Shown: piece by piece, positions 33,821-43,198 of the stretch
How positions within the stretch are numbered: the first letter of the stretch is position 1
How the letters are laid out: each line of letters starts with the position of its first letter
Assembly: GCF_001598855.1 (NCBI RefSeq)
Contig: NZ_BCZS01000001.1
Location: 372,001-436,000, forward strand
Reading direction: 5' to 3'
DNA length: 64,000 nucleotides
Source of the DNA: Pluralibacter gergoviae ATCC 33028 = NBRC 105706
GTDB taxonomy: Bacteria; Pseudomonadota; Gammaproteobacteria; Enterobacterales; Enterobacteriaceae
Notes under the pieces: model-generated
The model's input: only the letters and a program-made list of their open reading frames with translations
The model's database searches: none
What the model was told of the DNA's origin: nothing
Program-made: the position numbers and the translations under genes

Positions 33821-36335
33821 GGCTTTTTCTCCAGCGGCAAATGTTTGCCTGGCTATCCAGCGTCAGCGATGGATGCGCGATGAGGCATTCACCATCGCGA
33901 AGACGAACAATCAGACGTTCCGGCGGCCGATCGGCCTTGATGAAAAGGGTTCCCGCCTGGCCGACATAGCCCAGAGAATGGCCCGCTTCATCCTGAACCT
34001 CCGCGCCAAACGGCAGCCCGGAGCGGTCCGGCAGGGTTGCGCGCATGACCCAGGACTGGCGGCTATCGGTTTCAAAATGCACCACGCTGATGGCGCCATC
34101 AAATGGCACGCTGTTGGCGACGTTACCGATAACCTCGGCCCCGGAGGCGTTGTCGGAATTGGCGAGCGTGATCGTGTTTTTACGGTAAGGCGTGGCATAG
34201 GGGACCAGCGCCAGCCCGTCGCTATTGGTAACGATACTGCTGTCGCCATTGACCATCAGCCCTTTGGCTTTTGGCGCTTCGACAATTGTCAGGGTGGTGC
34301 CCATTTCGTTCGCTGCCAGTACGTGCCAGGGGATAGCGACCAGGCTCCCGCGCGCGCTGAGGCCGCCCTGGCGGTAATCGCGGGACTCGCTCCACGATCC
34401 TCCGAGGGTGGAGGCATTGGCGCGATAGGATACGCTGGCGCTGGCCATATTTTGTCCCTGGCGCTGGTTTGAGCCAGAGAACGAGTAGCTCAGACGGTTA
34501 GCGTCCATGGCGTTGCCGCTGAGGGTCATGTTTGCCTGCTGATAACGCGCGTCATTGGCAGAGATGCCGGCGGTAAGCCAGGCGCTGTGGTCGAATATTT
34601 TCAGCGGTATGCTGAGCGACAGATAGAAACGCGTGTCGCTATTGCTGCTGCGGCTGTGCGTCCGGCTGGCCGTCAGCGAGTAGTTGATCTGGCGAAAAGC
34701 GTTTGAATACCCGATCTGGAACTCGCGGCTGGTCTGCGATTTCGTCCAGTAATCGCGCTGAGTGCCGGAGATAAACAGCGTGCCCCGGCTATCGTCCAGC
34801 CGCTGATTAAGATTCAGCGTGAAGGTGTTTTTCGGCCTGGCCGAGCGGAGCGAGTCCCAGGTATTGAGATCCAGCGCAGGCAGCTCGCCGTCGCCGTCCG
34901 ACCTGAACGCCTGCTGGTAGCGCCGATAGCGCGAAGCGCTATCGTGCGAGTAGATAGCATCGCTGAAACTGTAATATCCCCGGGTCGAGTAGCGGTAGGC
35001 CGCGAGGGTGAAGTTGGTGGCGGTCGCGTCGATGAATTTGCTGTAGGCGACGCGCAGACTCTGCCCGGAGGCGTTATGATTTTGCAAACGCGTCTGCGCC
35101 TGGGTAACGTCAAGCGAAACGGCGCCGACCGGAAAATTCCATCCGCTTCCCAGAAGCCAGGCGCGATAGTCCTCGCTGAGGAGCGTTCCGGCATATCCCG
35201 TCAATAAATTATTAACGCCGTAGGTCAGCGTCCCCTGCAGAAAATGGGGCTGATAGCCGGTGCCGGTCTCGCGGACCTGGCCGGCAAGCAGGCTATATTT
35301 ACTCACGCCCTGTTTCAGCATATTCGGAACCGCAGAAAAGGGGACGGTGAAGGAGCGCGCTTTGCCGTCTGCGCCGGTGATAATCACCAGCAGATCGCCG
35401 GCCGAACCGGTAGGCTGAATGCTGTCGAGGGTAAACTTGCCCGGCGGGACGTTCTCCTGGTAGATAACGTTGCCGTTCTGCAGCACCTTGACCAGAGAGT
35501 TAGAATCGGCGACGCCGTGCACGATCGGCGAAAAACCCTGCTGCGAATTAGGCCGCATATTCATATCGGAGGCGAGCGCGACTGCGCGTATGCGCAAAGA
35601 GTCGAACAGCTCGCCGGGGGAGTACATATCGCCGATCGTCAGGTTCGACCGGATTGCGGCGAGGGGGCGGCGAAAATAGCGGGTGTTGTTTTGCCACTCT
35701 GCCTTCTGCCCGGAGTGTTTACGGAATGAACTGCTGTCGCGCAGCTGCCAGCCGAACAGATTCACGCCCGATTCAAGCCCGGTATAGAGGTCGTCGTCGG
35801 TATCGTGGGTGCCGCTTTTTTGCCGGGTTTGATAATACGTTGTGTTGTAGGAAAGCTGCAGGGCGGAGACGCCGCTGTCCCAAAATTGCGGCGCGACATA
35901 TCCCGCTTCGGAGTGAATGACGTGCGCCTGGGGGACGCTCATTCTGACGCTGAGCGTGCTGGCATCAATCTCATAGCGCCCGCCCTGAACCAGCGCCCGC
36001 AGCGTAAACGTATCGCCGCCCGCCGCACCGGTTTCCGGCAGGCGGATCCCCAGCAGGGCCGCATCGCTGCGCCCGAGGTGAATATCCTCTTTCGCGGTGC
36101 CGAATCGTAAAGAATAGCGGCCTTTCCACTCATCATTAACGTAAATATCCATCTCCTGCTGACCGGCTGGCATATCGAGATCGGGATTAAACCGCGACAG
36201 ATCGGATTCAGCTGACTTTCCTGCCAGCAAAGAGGTATCAAAAGTGACCGCCATACATTTCTCCCCTATGAGGCATGAACAGATCGCCAGCAGCACTATT
36301 TGGTGACCCTGTGGTTTCATGACATCCTTTCTCAT
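33813..36335 (-). CDS. Fimbrial outer-membrane usher protein
   Basis: This is an 840-residue FimD/PapC-type usher. It has an N-terminal periplasmic domain (FNPDLDMPAGQQEMDIYVN), a large beta-barrel with plug (GVSKYSLLAGQVRET, YGVNNLLTGYAGTLLSEDYR), and C-terminal domains with two Cys near the end. It secretes and assembles subunits delivered by the chaperone. The chaperone stop and the first ATG overlap (TAATG). An ATG at 36320 is better placed for an AAAGGA ribosome site and may be the real start. Confidence 0.93.
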   Translation of the reverse strand: MRKDVMKPQGHQIVLLAICSCLIGEKCMAVTFDTSLLAGKSAESDLSRFNPDLDMPAGQQEMDIYVNDEWKGRYSLRFGTAKEDIHLGRSDAALLGIRLPETGAAGGDTFTLRALVQGGRYEIDASTLSVRMSVPQAHVIHSEAGYVAPQFWDSGVSALQLSYNTTYYQTRQKSGTHDTDDDLYTGLESGVNLFGWQLRDSSSFRKHSGQKAEWQNNTRYFRRPLAAIRSNLTIGDMYSPGELFDSLRIRAVALASDMNMRPNSQQGFSPIVHGVADSNSLVKVLQNGNVIYQENVPPGKFTLDSIQPTGSAGDLLVIITGADGKARSFTVPFSAVPNMLKQGVSKYSLLAGQVRETGTGYQPHFLQGTLTYGVNNLLTGYAGTLLSEDYRAWLLGSGWNFPVGAVSLDVTQAQTRLQNHNASGQSLRVAYSKFIDATATNFTLAAYRYSTRGYYSFSDAIYSHDSASRYRRYQQAFRSDGDGELPALDLNTWDSLRSARPKNTFTLNLNQRLDDSRGTLFISGTQRDYWTKSQTSREFQIGYSNAFRQINYSLTASRTHSRSSNSDTRFYLSLSIPLKIFDHSAWLTAGISANDARYQQANMTLSGNAMDANRLSYSFSGSNQRQGQNMASASVSYRANASTLGGSWSESRDYRQGGLSARGSLVAIPWHVLAANEMGTTLTIVEAPKAKGLMVNGDSSIVTNSDGLALVPYATPYRKNTITLANSDNASGAEVIGNVANSVPFDGAISVVHFETDSRQSWVMRATLPDRSGLPFGAEVQDEAGHSLGYVGQAGTLFIKADRPPERLIVRLRDGECLIAHPSLTLDSQANICRWRKSHE

Positions 36336-37030
36336 TATTGGCTGGTAACAGCCTGCGTCTTATAGGCGCCTAAATCGTCCACATATAGCAGGTAATAAGA
36401 TTTGCCCGGCAGCGCCGCCGTCGCAGAGGCGACCTGCTGAGTGGCGAACGGGCTCAGCATAATGGCGTCGCGCAGCAGATTTTTTTGTTTACCGTCGCGG
36501 ATATTCGCAAGGGTAATAAAGTAGGGGCTCGGGTTACTGATGCTGAAGCCATTGCCGGCGCTTTTTATCTGAACCCGGGTGATGGCTTTATCCGACCGTC
36601 CGGCAAGCGCCTGAGGGCGATAGAATAATTTTATGCGCGAGCGCACCGCCAGCTGCACGGTATTTTTGCCCGCCAGGTTTTCTGGCACCGGCGGGATATC
36701 AAGTACATTCAGAAAAAAAACGGACTCTCTGTCTGCGGGCAGCGTGGAGGGCAGCTTCTTAATCAGCAGCTGCTGTCCGCTGCCGCCGGCAATTTTGACC
36801 ACCGGCGGCGTCAGTAAAAAAGGAACGCGGGCGGTTTCGGGCGTGGAATTAATATCTCCGTCGTCAATCCAGGCCTGGACTAACGCAGGCGAGGTGCCGT
36901 TATTAAACAGCTGAACCGTGGTTTCCCTACTGGCGGCATGATAAATAATGCGGGTGCCATTAACCACCACATTCGCGAATGCCGGCTGATAAAAGGAGAT
37001 CATCAGCATTATGGTGAGCAATATTCTCAT
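36335..37030 (-). CDS. Periplasmic fimbrial chaperone (PapD/FimC family)
   Basis: This 231-residue protein has a signal peptide (LLTIMLMISFYQPAFA). It carries the conserved chaperone elements NGTRIIYHAASRETTVQL with the subunit-anchoring Arg, and AVRSRIKLFYRP with the invariant Lys region. It folds and caps pilin subunits in the periplasm before delivery to the usher. It lies 47 bp downstream of the major pilin gene. Confidence 0.93.
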   Translation of the reverse strand: MRILLTIMLMISFYQPAFANVVVNGTRIIYHAASRETTVQLFNNGTSPALVQAWIDDGDINSTPETARVPFLLTPPVVKIAGGSGQQLLIKKLPSTLPADRESVFFLNVLDIPPVPENLAGKNTVQLAVRSRIKLFYRPQALAGRSDKAITRVQIKSAGNGFSISNPSPYFITLANIRDGKQKNLLRDAIMLSPFATQQVASATAALPGKSYYLLYVDDLGAYKTQAVTSQ

Positions 37031-37077
37031 TATTGTTCCCGGTTAAGCCAGACCCGCACCGGGTCTGGCTTATCTCA

Positions 37078-37662
37078 TTATAAATAGGCGATGGTATAGG
37101 TTACATTGGAGCTCAGATCGCCGACTTTGGCGGCTTCGGCATTGGTTTTGTAGTAGTAAACGTCCAGGTTCAGGGTTTCAGCATCAGGCGCCTTGCTGCT
37201 GCCCTTCAGGCCGGTGTCAAAAACCTGATTAAGCAAAATGGGCGTTGATGAGCCGGGCTTTGCCAGTGAAAAACCGACGTTCCGCGCGACGCTGGCATCG
37301 CTTTCATTGACGGTGGTGTTCAGCAGATATTTACCGTCGGTGGAAATATTATTGGCTGACGAGAAATAAATTTTCAGCGAGGTTCCGGTCTCTTTTGCCG
37401 CCGGGGAGCAGCCGGAAAAAGTCAGCGAAAATGATTTTTTATTTTTCGTGATCGGCCCGACCGTGGTTCCCGCATCGGTAACGGAAATAGGGTTGAGGGC
37501 GACGGTAAAGTCGGCGCTTTTGCCGCCGTTGATGGTGCAGGTGGTGTCAGTAATCGCGCCGCTGAAGTTAATACTGCCCCCGGCAGCATTATCCTGCGCC
37601 GCTGCCGCGCCGGATAACGCCAGAGGAAATAAGGCGGTGACAAGATGTATTTTTTTAAACAT
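37078..37662 (-). CDS. Major fimbrial subunit (type 1-like pilin)
   Basis: This 194-residue pilin has a signal peptide cleaved near residue 22 (ALSGAAAAQDN). It has a disulfide pair Cys42 (TDTTCTING) and Cys85 (TFSGCSP), and the C-terminal beta motif VTYTIAYL with penultimate Tyr. GGAG sits 6 bases before the ATG. It is the first gene of a pilin-chaperone-usher-adhesin operon. No minor pilin genes are present, so this is a compact four-gene system. Confidence 0.93.
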   Translation of the reverse strand: MFKKIHLVTALFPLALSGAAAAQDNAAGGSINFSGAITDTTCTINGGKSADFTVALNPISVTDAGTTVGPITKNKKSFSLTFSGCSPAAKETGTSLKIYFSSANNISTDGKYLLNTTVNESDASVARNVGFSLAKPGSSTPILLNQVFDTGLKGSSKAPDAETLNLDVYYYKTNAEAAKVGDLSSNVTYTIAYL

Positions 37663-37780
37663 GATAGCTCCATTTATGGCAAGAATAAGCCAACGGCCAG
37701 ACAGGCGTTAACTTGGTCGGGTTGAACGTGAGTGTTATTAGTGGTGTCGCCAGTTAGTCAGATGGCATAATAATGGCAGA

Positions 37781-38392
37781 TTAATAGGTTATTAAATTAT
37801 TAATGGTGTCACCCATTTTATTTTTCAGTGAACGTCTGACGTTATAAATTGAGTTGCGGTTGGTCGCCAGCTTCTGGCAAATATCTTTGATGCTGCATCC
37901 GCTCATCAAATATTGTAAAACGGCGACTTCAAATTCAGTAAGCTGCTTGCGGCAGGTTTCCCTCGTGGTCAACCCACAGATTGCTTTGCTGATTTTATTG
38001 TTGATAATCCGGCGATCGTTATCGCTGTAAATCACCGCGAGTATTTCATCAAACTGCCTTTGCCAGTAAGTTGCCAGGGGCGCCATTCGCTTATCAGCAA
38101 CCAGGATAAGCGGCAGCCTTGACTGGATCAGATAGGTGAGCCAGTCGCGTTTACTTAACAATAATAAGTTATAGTAGGCGAAGTCGATAAAAATAAATCC
38201 GCGGCCAAGATGACACTTTGTCTTCTCCGTCAGGATGGAATAAATGCCCTCCTGAAAAAAATTATTACCTCCTGGCCAGATGCAATATTGCCTCTCCAGG
38301 CACTGACTGGTTCGGATAGAGGCTACCGGCAGAATTTCACAGTTTAAGTGACAACTGATGCAGCATAATTTATCAAGCTGTGAATGATGCAT
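37781..38392 (-). CDS. LuxR-type (GerE HTH) regulator, probable fimbrial regulator
   Basis: The 203-residue protein has a C-terminal LuxR/GerE helix-turn-helix (about 150-195, LTEFEVAVLQYLMSGCSIKD then ICQKLATNRNSIYNVRRSL). The N-terminal domain has no receiver Asp motif that I can see. Its first 18 residues hold four Cys (10, 11, 14, 18), with further Cys at 31 and 37. It lies immediately upstream of the pilin gene on the same strand, the position of regulators in other fimbrial loci. AAAGGA precedes the start. A regulatory role for this operon is inferred from position. Confidence 0.83.
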   Translation of the reverse strand: MHHSQLDKLCCISCHLNCEILPVASIRTSQCLERQYCIWPGGNNFFQEGIYSILTEKTKCHLGRGFIFIDFAYYNLLLLSKRDWLTYLIQSRLPLILVADKRMAPLATYWQRQFDEILAVIYSDNDRRIINNKISKAICGLTTRETCRKQLTEFEVAVLQYLMSGCSIKDICQKLATNRNSIYNVRRSLKNKMGDTINNLITY

Positions 38393-39094
38393 TATTATCC
38401 TTTCCCCCCCGGTAGTAACGGCCCTGTGTTACCAGCGGGATGTATTTTACGCAGACATTTTTCGCCATGACAATATCATCATTTTTTTTGATGCTGATGG
38501 AGTTTTACAAATACTCCGAAAAATAACAAAAAATGATTAACACCGGGAACAAAACCTTCTGTAGCCGCGCCATAACCCCCATCAGAAAGCAAAAGAGAGT
38601 TTCTATGATTAAATCCAGGAATATCACATCAGGTATTCGGAGTATCTGTTGATGAGAGCGGGAAAAATTTGAGATAAAAGCGCACAAAAAGTCAAAGAAA
38701 TTCAGCGCTGAAAAGTCAGTAAGCTTAAAAATTTAACTTAAGTAAGGCTTTGGCTGTTCAGATATCCAGCCAAAGCAACTTGAGCGGCTTCCGTAATAGC
38801 ATTATTTGTGATTTATTTTGCGGCGAAAGCCGTTATGTCCGTAGCCTGACGATATATTTTAGCCGCAACGGAGATCGGGTTTCAGCGTCACAACAGTGTG
38901 GCATTTTTTTATAAGCCAGGGGCAGCAGCGGGTAATAGAGATCTGCGGTACGGGCTGGCGCAAAGGCGGGTCGGCCGCGCGCATTCGCTCCGTGAGGAGG
39001 TGCGGCAACCGCACATTAAGCAAAACATGTCATAAATTCTTGCAATTTAACGCTGTCAGAAAAGCGTAACTCCCGTAAAAAGTACTGCGAATTC
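38393..39094. other. 700-bp intergenic region between the fimbrial regulator and dacD
   Basis: No convincing gene is present. A 60-codon frame at 38505-38687 (minus) has no ribosome site or family. The region is AT-rich to about 38800 and then GC-rich. It holds a 10-bp inverted repeat pair (38511-38520 and 38636-38645). A perfect 10-bp hairpin lies at 38747-38776 (GCTTTGGCTG and CAGCCAAAGC) without a T tract. Promoters for the regulator and dacD should lie here but could not be placed. Confidence 0.5.
38511..38645. repeat. Inverted repeat pair flanking a 115-bp segment upstream of the fimbrial regulator
   Basis: ATACTCCGAA at 38511-38520 is the exact inverse of TTCGGAGTAT at 38636-38645. This could be an invertible segment, two half-sites for a regulator, or chance. 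No recombinase gene is nearby. Confidence 0.4.
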
Positions 39095-40282
39095 ATGAAC
39101 GTTGAGGATCCTCTGTTGAAAGGCCGCTTTTTTATTGCCGTAACTTTGCTCGCTTCGGGCATCTCCTGCGCGTTTGCCGCAGACACTTTATCCCCTCAGG
39201 TACAGCCGCCGGCTATCCAGGCGGGCTCCTGGGTGCTTATGGACTATACCACCGGCCAAATCCTCACTGCGGGCAATGAGCACCAGCAGCGCAATCCCGC
39301 CAGCCTCACCAAACTGATGACCGGCTACGTGGTCGACCGCGCCATCGACAGCCACCGCATCAAGCCCGACGACATGGTGACCGTCGGCAAGGACGCCTGG
39401 GCGAAGGGCAATCCGGTGTTTAACGGCTCGTCGCTGATGTTTCTCAAGCCCGGCGACCGCCTGACCGTGCGCGATCTCAGCCGGGGGCTTATCGTCGATT
39501 CCGGCAACGACGCCTGCGTCGCGCTGGCGGACTACGTGGCCGGCGGCCAGCCGCAGTTCGTTAAGCTGATGAACAGCTATGTTGACAAGCTGGGGCTGAA
39601 GGATACCCACTTTGAAACCGTGCACGGCCTCGATGCGCCGGGGCAGCACAGTTCGGCCTACGATCTGGCGGTGCTCTCACGGGCGATTATTCACGGCGAG
39701 CCGGACTTTTACCACATGTACAGCGAAAAGAGCCTGACGTGGAACGGTATCACTCAGAACAACCGTAACGGCCTGCTGTGGGATAAAACCATGAACGTCG
39801 ACGGCCTGAAAACCGGCCACACTTCCGGGGCGGGCTTTAACCTTATCGCCTCCGCCGTCGACGGCGAGCGCCGCCTGATCGCGGTGGTTATGGGCGCCGA
39901 CAGCCCGAAAGGGCGCGAGGAGCAGGCCCGCAAGCTGCTCGCCTGGGGCCAGCAGAACTTCGATACCGTGCAGATCCTCCACGACGGCAAGCAGGTCGGC
40001 AGCGAGCGCATCTGGTACGGCAATAAAGAGAAAGTGAGTCTCGGCACCAACCAGGACTTCTGGCTGGCGCTGCCGAAGGCGGAAGTGCAGAACATCAAGG
40101 CGAAGTATGTGCTGGACAAAAAAGAGCTGGATGCCCCGCTCGCCGTTAACCAGCGGGTCGGGGAGATAGAGCTTTACGATCGGGATAAGATAGTGGCCCG
40201 CTGGCCGCTGGTGGCCCTCGAAAGCGTGGAGAAGGGCGGTATGTTCTCCCGCTTCGGCGACTGGCTGCACCACGTCCTGTAA
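39095..40282 (+). CDS. dacD: D-alanyl-D-alanine carboxypeptidase DacD (PBP6b)
   Basis: DacD trims pentapeptides in periplasmic peptidoglycan. The protein has a signal peptide ending AFAAD. The penicillin-binding motifs are SLTK (Ser about 70, Lys about 73), SGN in IVDSGNDAC, and KTG in GLKTGHTSG. The C-terminal domain ends in an amphipathic anchor (MFSRFGDWLHHVL). ATG 39095 gives 395 residues but lacks a ribosome site. TTG 39116, 7 bases after GAGGA, gives 388 residues, the E. coli length, and may be the true start. Confidence 0.94.
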   Translation: MNVEDPLLKGRFFIAVTLLASGISCAFAADTLSPQVQPPAIQAGSWVLMDYTTGQILTAGNEHQQRNPASLTKLMTGYVVDRAIDSHRIKPDDMVTVGKDAWAKGNPVFNGSSLMFLKPGDRLTVRDLSRGLIVDSGNDACVALADYVAGGQPQFVKLMNSYVDKLGLKDTHFETVHGLDAPGQHSSAYDLAVLSRAIIHGEPDFYHMYSEKSLTWNGITQNNRNGLLWDKTMNVDGLKTGHTSGAGFNLIASAVDGERRLIAVVMGADSPKGREEQARKLLAWGQQNFDTVQILHDGKQVGSERIWYGNKEKVSLGTNQDFWLALPKAEVQNIKAKYVLDKKELDAPLAVNQRVGEIELYDRDKIVARWPLVALESVEKGGMFSRFGDWLHHVL

Positions 40283-40287
40283 CGACA

Positions 40288-40314
40288 AACGCTCCCGTTA
40301 CGGGAGCGTTTTTT
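40288..40314. terminator. Bidirectional terminator between dacD and dhaF
   Basis: AACGCTCCCG pairs perfectly with CGGGAGCGTT around TTA, followed by T5. It serves the convergent dacD and dhaBCEF operons. Confidence 0.9.
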
Positions 40315-40338
40315 CCTTCTGCCTTTTACCTTCTGTCT

Positions 40339-42162
40339 TCAGGCGTCCGCGCAGGCCAGCACCAGCCCGGTTGCCACCGCGTTGCGCGGCCCCTGCGTGC
40401 CGCGAATATTGCCCTGGCCGGCGACCACGCCGTAGTGCGACAGCGCGTCGGTGATAAGCTGCGGCACCTCAAAGTCCAGCGATGAGCCGCCCACCAGCAC
40501 CACGAAGGCAATATCGCGGATCGAACCGCCCGGCGAGACCTGGCGCAGGGCGCGCAGGCAGTTGGTGACGAACACCTTCTCTTTGGCCTGGCGGCGCACG
40601 GTGCGGATTTTCTCCAGCGAGGTCTGGTTATCCAACGGGATCAGCTCCCCGTCCTTGATGTAGACCACTTTGGCAAACACCGACGGGCTCAGCGGCTCGC
40701 GGAAGAACTCCACCGCGCCGTTCTCGTGGCGGATGCTGAACAGACTCTCCACCTTCGCCAGCGGATACTTTTTCAGCTCTTCGGCGAGGTGCAGTTCGCT
40801 TAACCCCAGCTCGGTTTTGATCAGCAGGCTGACCATATTGCCCGCCCCGGCCAGGTGCACCGATTTGACGCTGCCTTCGGCGCTGATGATGGCGGCATCG
40901 GTGGAGCCGGCCCCCAGATCGAGAATCGCCAGCGGCGCCGCGCAGCCCGGCGTAGTCAGCGCCCCGGCAACGGCCATATTGGCCTCCACGCCGCCGACCA
41001 CCACCTCGGTATGCAGACGCTCGCTCAGGGCGCTGGCAATGGCCTGCATCTGCAGCCTGTCGGATTTCACCATCGCGGCAATGCCGACCGCGTTCTCCAT
41101 CGAGAACTCCCCGGCGATGCCGCCCTGGACTTTGCGCGGAATAAAGGTATCCACCGCCAGCAGATCCTGAATACGGATATCGCTCATCGCGTGTCCGCTG
41201 AGGGTCGCCATCACGCTGCGCACCCGCTCCAGCATCCCGCCGGCGTGGGTGCCCGCTTCGCCGCGAATATCCTGCACCGGGGCGCAGCCCGCCATCGCCT
41301 GCATAATGCCGTCCGCGCCGCGGGCGACGTCGGCCTCGGCGCTGCGGCGCTCGCCGCTGATGAGGATTTTCCCGGCGGGTATGGTCCTTGACTTCACGTC
41401 GCCCTGGGGCGTTTTGAGCACCACCGCCGAGCGGTTGCCGATCAGCGCCCGGGCGATGGGCACGATGGCCTGGGTCTCTTCCGGCGTCAGCCCGAAGAAG
41501 GTGGCGATCCCGTAGGGATTGGAGAGCACGCGCACCACCTGGCCGGTAGCGGCGACTTCCACTGCCGCCAGCACGCCTTCCGGCACCTGCTCCAGCAGCG
41601 TCACCTCGTCCACCACCGGCAGCACTTTGCGCAGCCGGTTATTGACCAGCACGCCGTCGTCCTTTTTCAGGATGGCAGCGACGACGTTGACGCCGCGATC
41701 GAGCGCCTCGTTCAGCAGCCAGACCGCCTCCAGAAAGTCGTACTCGTCGCCGATAAGCGGGATCCAGCCGTCGGCAAACTGCGCCTCCGGGACGGCCGCC
41801 AGAGCGGCCAGGGCGATGGTTTTCCCGACGCCGATCCCCGCGCCGCCGGGCGTCTGCGGGTTGTGGCCGATCATCGTCGATTCGGTGATGATGGTTTCGG
41901 TGATGGTCTCCATCGCCACGTCGCCAATGACCGGGGCCGCTTCATTAATGCAGATCTTATCAAGATCGCCCAGCGTCCACGGCGTGCCGCTCAGGGCCTT
42001 CTCCAGCGAGGCGACGATCCCGGCGATGTTCTCGCCGGTGCCCTTCATCCCGGTGGTGGCCACAATGCCGCTGGCGATAAACTGCGTTTCCCGCCCGCCG
42101 GTCTGCGCCAGCGCCACCTCGGTGGTGGCGTTGCCGATATCAATACCTGCAATTAACGGCAT
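40339..42162 (-). CDS. dhaF: Glycerol dehydratase reactivase, large subunit
   Basis: DhaF with DhaG is an ATP-dependent chaperone that removes damaged cobalamin from suicide-inactivated glycerol dehydratase. The 607-residue protein has actin-like ATPase motifs: phosphate-1 GIDIGNATTEVAL at residues 5-17 and phosphate-2 ILDLGAGSTDAAI in the C-terminal half. The swiveling segment GHNPQTPGGAGIGVGKTI is also seen. It closes the dhaBCEF operon, with its start overlapping the dhaE stop. It is clearly related to, but not identical with, the Klebsiella protein as I recall it. Confidence 0.95.
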   Translation of the reverse strand: MPLIAGIDIGNATTEVALAQTGGRETQFIASGIVATTGMKGTGENIAGIVASLEKALSGTPWTLGDLDKICINEAAPVIGDVAMETITETIITESTMIGHNPQTPGGAGIGVGKTIALAALAAVPEAQFADGWIPLIGDEYDFLEAVWLLNEALDRGVNVVAAILKKDDGVLVNNRLRKVLPVVDEVTLLEQVPEGVLAAVEVAATGQVVRVLSNPYGIATFFGLTPEETQAIVPIARALIGNRSAVVLKTPQGDVKSRTIPAGKILISGERRSAEADVARGADGIMQAMAGCAPVQDIRGEAGTHAGGMLERVRSVMATLSGHAMSDIRIQDLLAVDTFIPRKVQGGIAGEFSMENAVGIAAMVKSDRLQMQAIASALSERLHTEVVVGGVEANMAVAGALTTPGCAAPLAILDLGAGSTDAAIISAEGSVKSVHLAGAGNMVSLLIKTELGLSELHLAEELKKYPLAKVESLFSIRHENGAVEFFREPLSPSVFAKVVYIKDGELIPLDNQTSLEKIRTVRRQAKEKVFVTNCLRALRQVSPGGSIRDIAFVVLVGGSSLDFEVPQLITDALSHYGVVAGQGNIRGTQGPRNAVATGLVLACADA

Positions 42163-42599
42163 TATGACTCCGCCTTGCTCTCTTTACGCAGCTTGCTGCG
42201 CTGCTGGTACACCTCGGCCGCCTCGCGCACGAACGCGGCATTCACTTCGGCGTTCCAGGTGTGCTCCAGCTCATCGGCGATGGCCAGCAGCTCCGCCTTC
42301 GAGGAGCGGTAGGGGCGCAGGGCGTTGTAGATTTCGAGGATGCGCGCATCCGGAATCGCAATCAGCTCCCCCGCGCGGCGAAAGTTGCGCGCCACCGCAT
42401 CGCGGTGCATCTCTTCGGCAATCTGCGCCTGGTACTCCAGGGTCTGGCGCGAGATGCGCACGTCCTGGGGGCCGACCGCACCGGAGAGTACGTTTTCCAG
42501 CGTAATGTCGGTGAGCGGCCTGCCGGTAGGGGTCAGGATCTTCTCCGGGCAGCGGCTGGCCAGCGGGTAGTCCCGCGCGGTCATGGTTTTATCGCTCAT
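42162..42599 (-). CDS. dhaE: Glycerol dehydratase, small (gamma) subunit
   Basis: This 145-residue subunit of the coenzyme-B12 glycerol dehydratase (alpha2beta2gamma2) is recognised by DYPLASRCPEKILTPTGRP and ISRQTLEYQAQIAEEM. The ATG at 42599 is chosen because AAGGAG is 5 bases upstream. A GTG at 42605 is also in frame but lies too close. The start region overlaps the end of dhaC. Confidence 0.95.
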   Translation of the reverse strand: MSDKTMTARDYPLASRCPEKILTPTGRPLTDITLENVLSGAVGPQDVRISRQTLEYQAQIAEEMHRDAVARNFRRAGELIAIPDARILEIYNALRPYRSSKAELLAIADELEHTWNAEVNAAFVREAAEVYQQRSKLRKESKAES

Positions 42600-42601
42600 G
42601 G

Positions 42602-43186
42602 TCACTCCTTCACTAATTCAATGTCCAGGGTGACCGGCTCCGCGTCCGGTACTACGTGCCTGGTCTCTTTAATATGGAACAGGGCGGCTTTGGCCATAAA
42701 TTTCGGCCGCACCATCTGATCGTTGACCACCGGCACCGGCGACGGCGACTCTTTGCGGGCGTAGCGCGCGGCGTTTTTGCCGATCTGCCGGTAGGTCTCG
42801 AGGGTCAGCAGCGGCGCCTGGGAAAACAGCTCCAGGTTGCTCAGCGGCAGCAGGTCGCGCTGGTGGATCACGGTGGTGCCTTTCGACTGAATGCCGATCC
42901 CGATGCCGGAGCCGCTGAGGTTGGCGGCGTCCCAGGCCATAAAGGAGACGTCGGAGGTGCGCAGGATCCGCACTACCCGGGCGTGCAGGCCTTCCTCTTC
43001 CACGCCGGCGATAAGCTCTTTAAGGATCGCTTTGTGCGGCATGTCGATCAGCGTTTTGTGCTGAAATTTATCAAACGCCGGGCCGACGCCGATAACCACT
43101 TCATCGACGCGCTCGCCGACGCCCGCCGCGCCGGCCTCCGTTACGCGGAGGGTAAACGTGGGTTTCTGCTTCATTGTCTGTTCCAC
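42602..43186 (-). CDS. dhaC: Glycerol dehydratase, medium (beta) subunit
   Basis: The 194-residue beta subunit contributes to the B12-binding face with the large subunit. It shows [38 protein letters not shown] and [20 protein letters not shown], all characteristic of the family. The start is GTG 43186, giving the family's normal N-terminal length. An ATG at 43182-43174 region (MKQKPTF) would be slightly short. It lies 12 bp after dhaB. Confidence 0.95.
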   Translation of the reverse strand: MEQTMKQKPTFTLRVTEAGAAGVGERVDEVVIGVGPAFDKFQHKTLIDMPHKAILKELIAGVEEEGLHARVVRILRTSDVSFMAWDAANLSGSGIGIGIQSKGTTVIHQRDLLPLSNLELFSQAPLLTLETYRQIGKNAARYARKESPSPVPVVNDQMVRPKFMAKAALFHIKETRHVVPDAEPVTLDIELVKE

Positions 43187-43198
43187 AAGCGTCCCGCC

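Noticed and set aside
38505..38687. 60-codon minus-strand frame upstream of the fimbrial regulator
   Set aside because: It has no ribosome site and overlaps the inverted repeat. It is hydrophobic by composition only.
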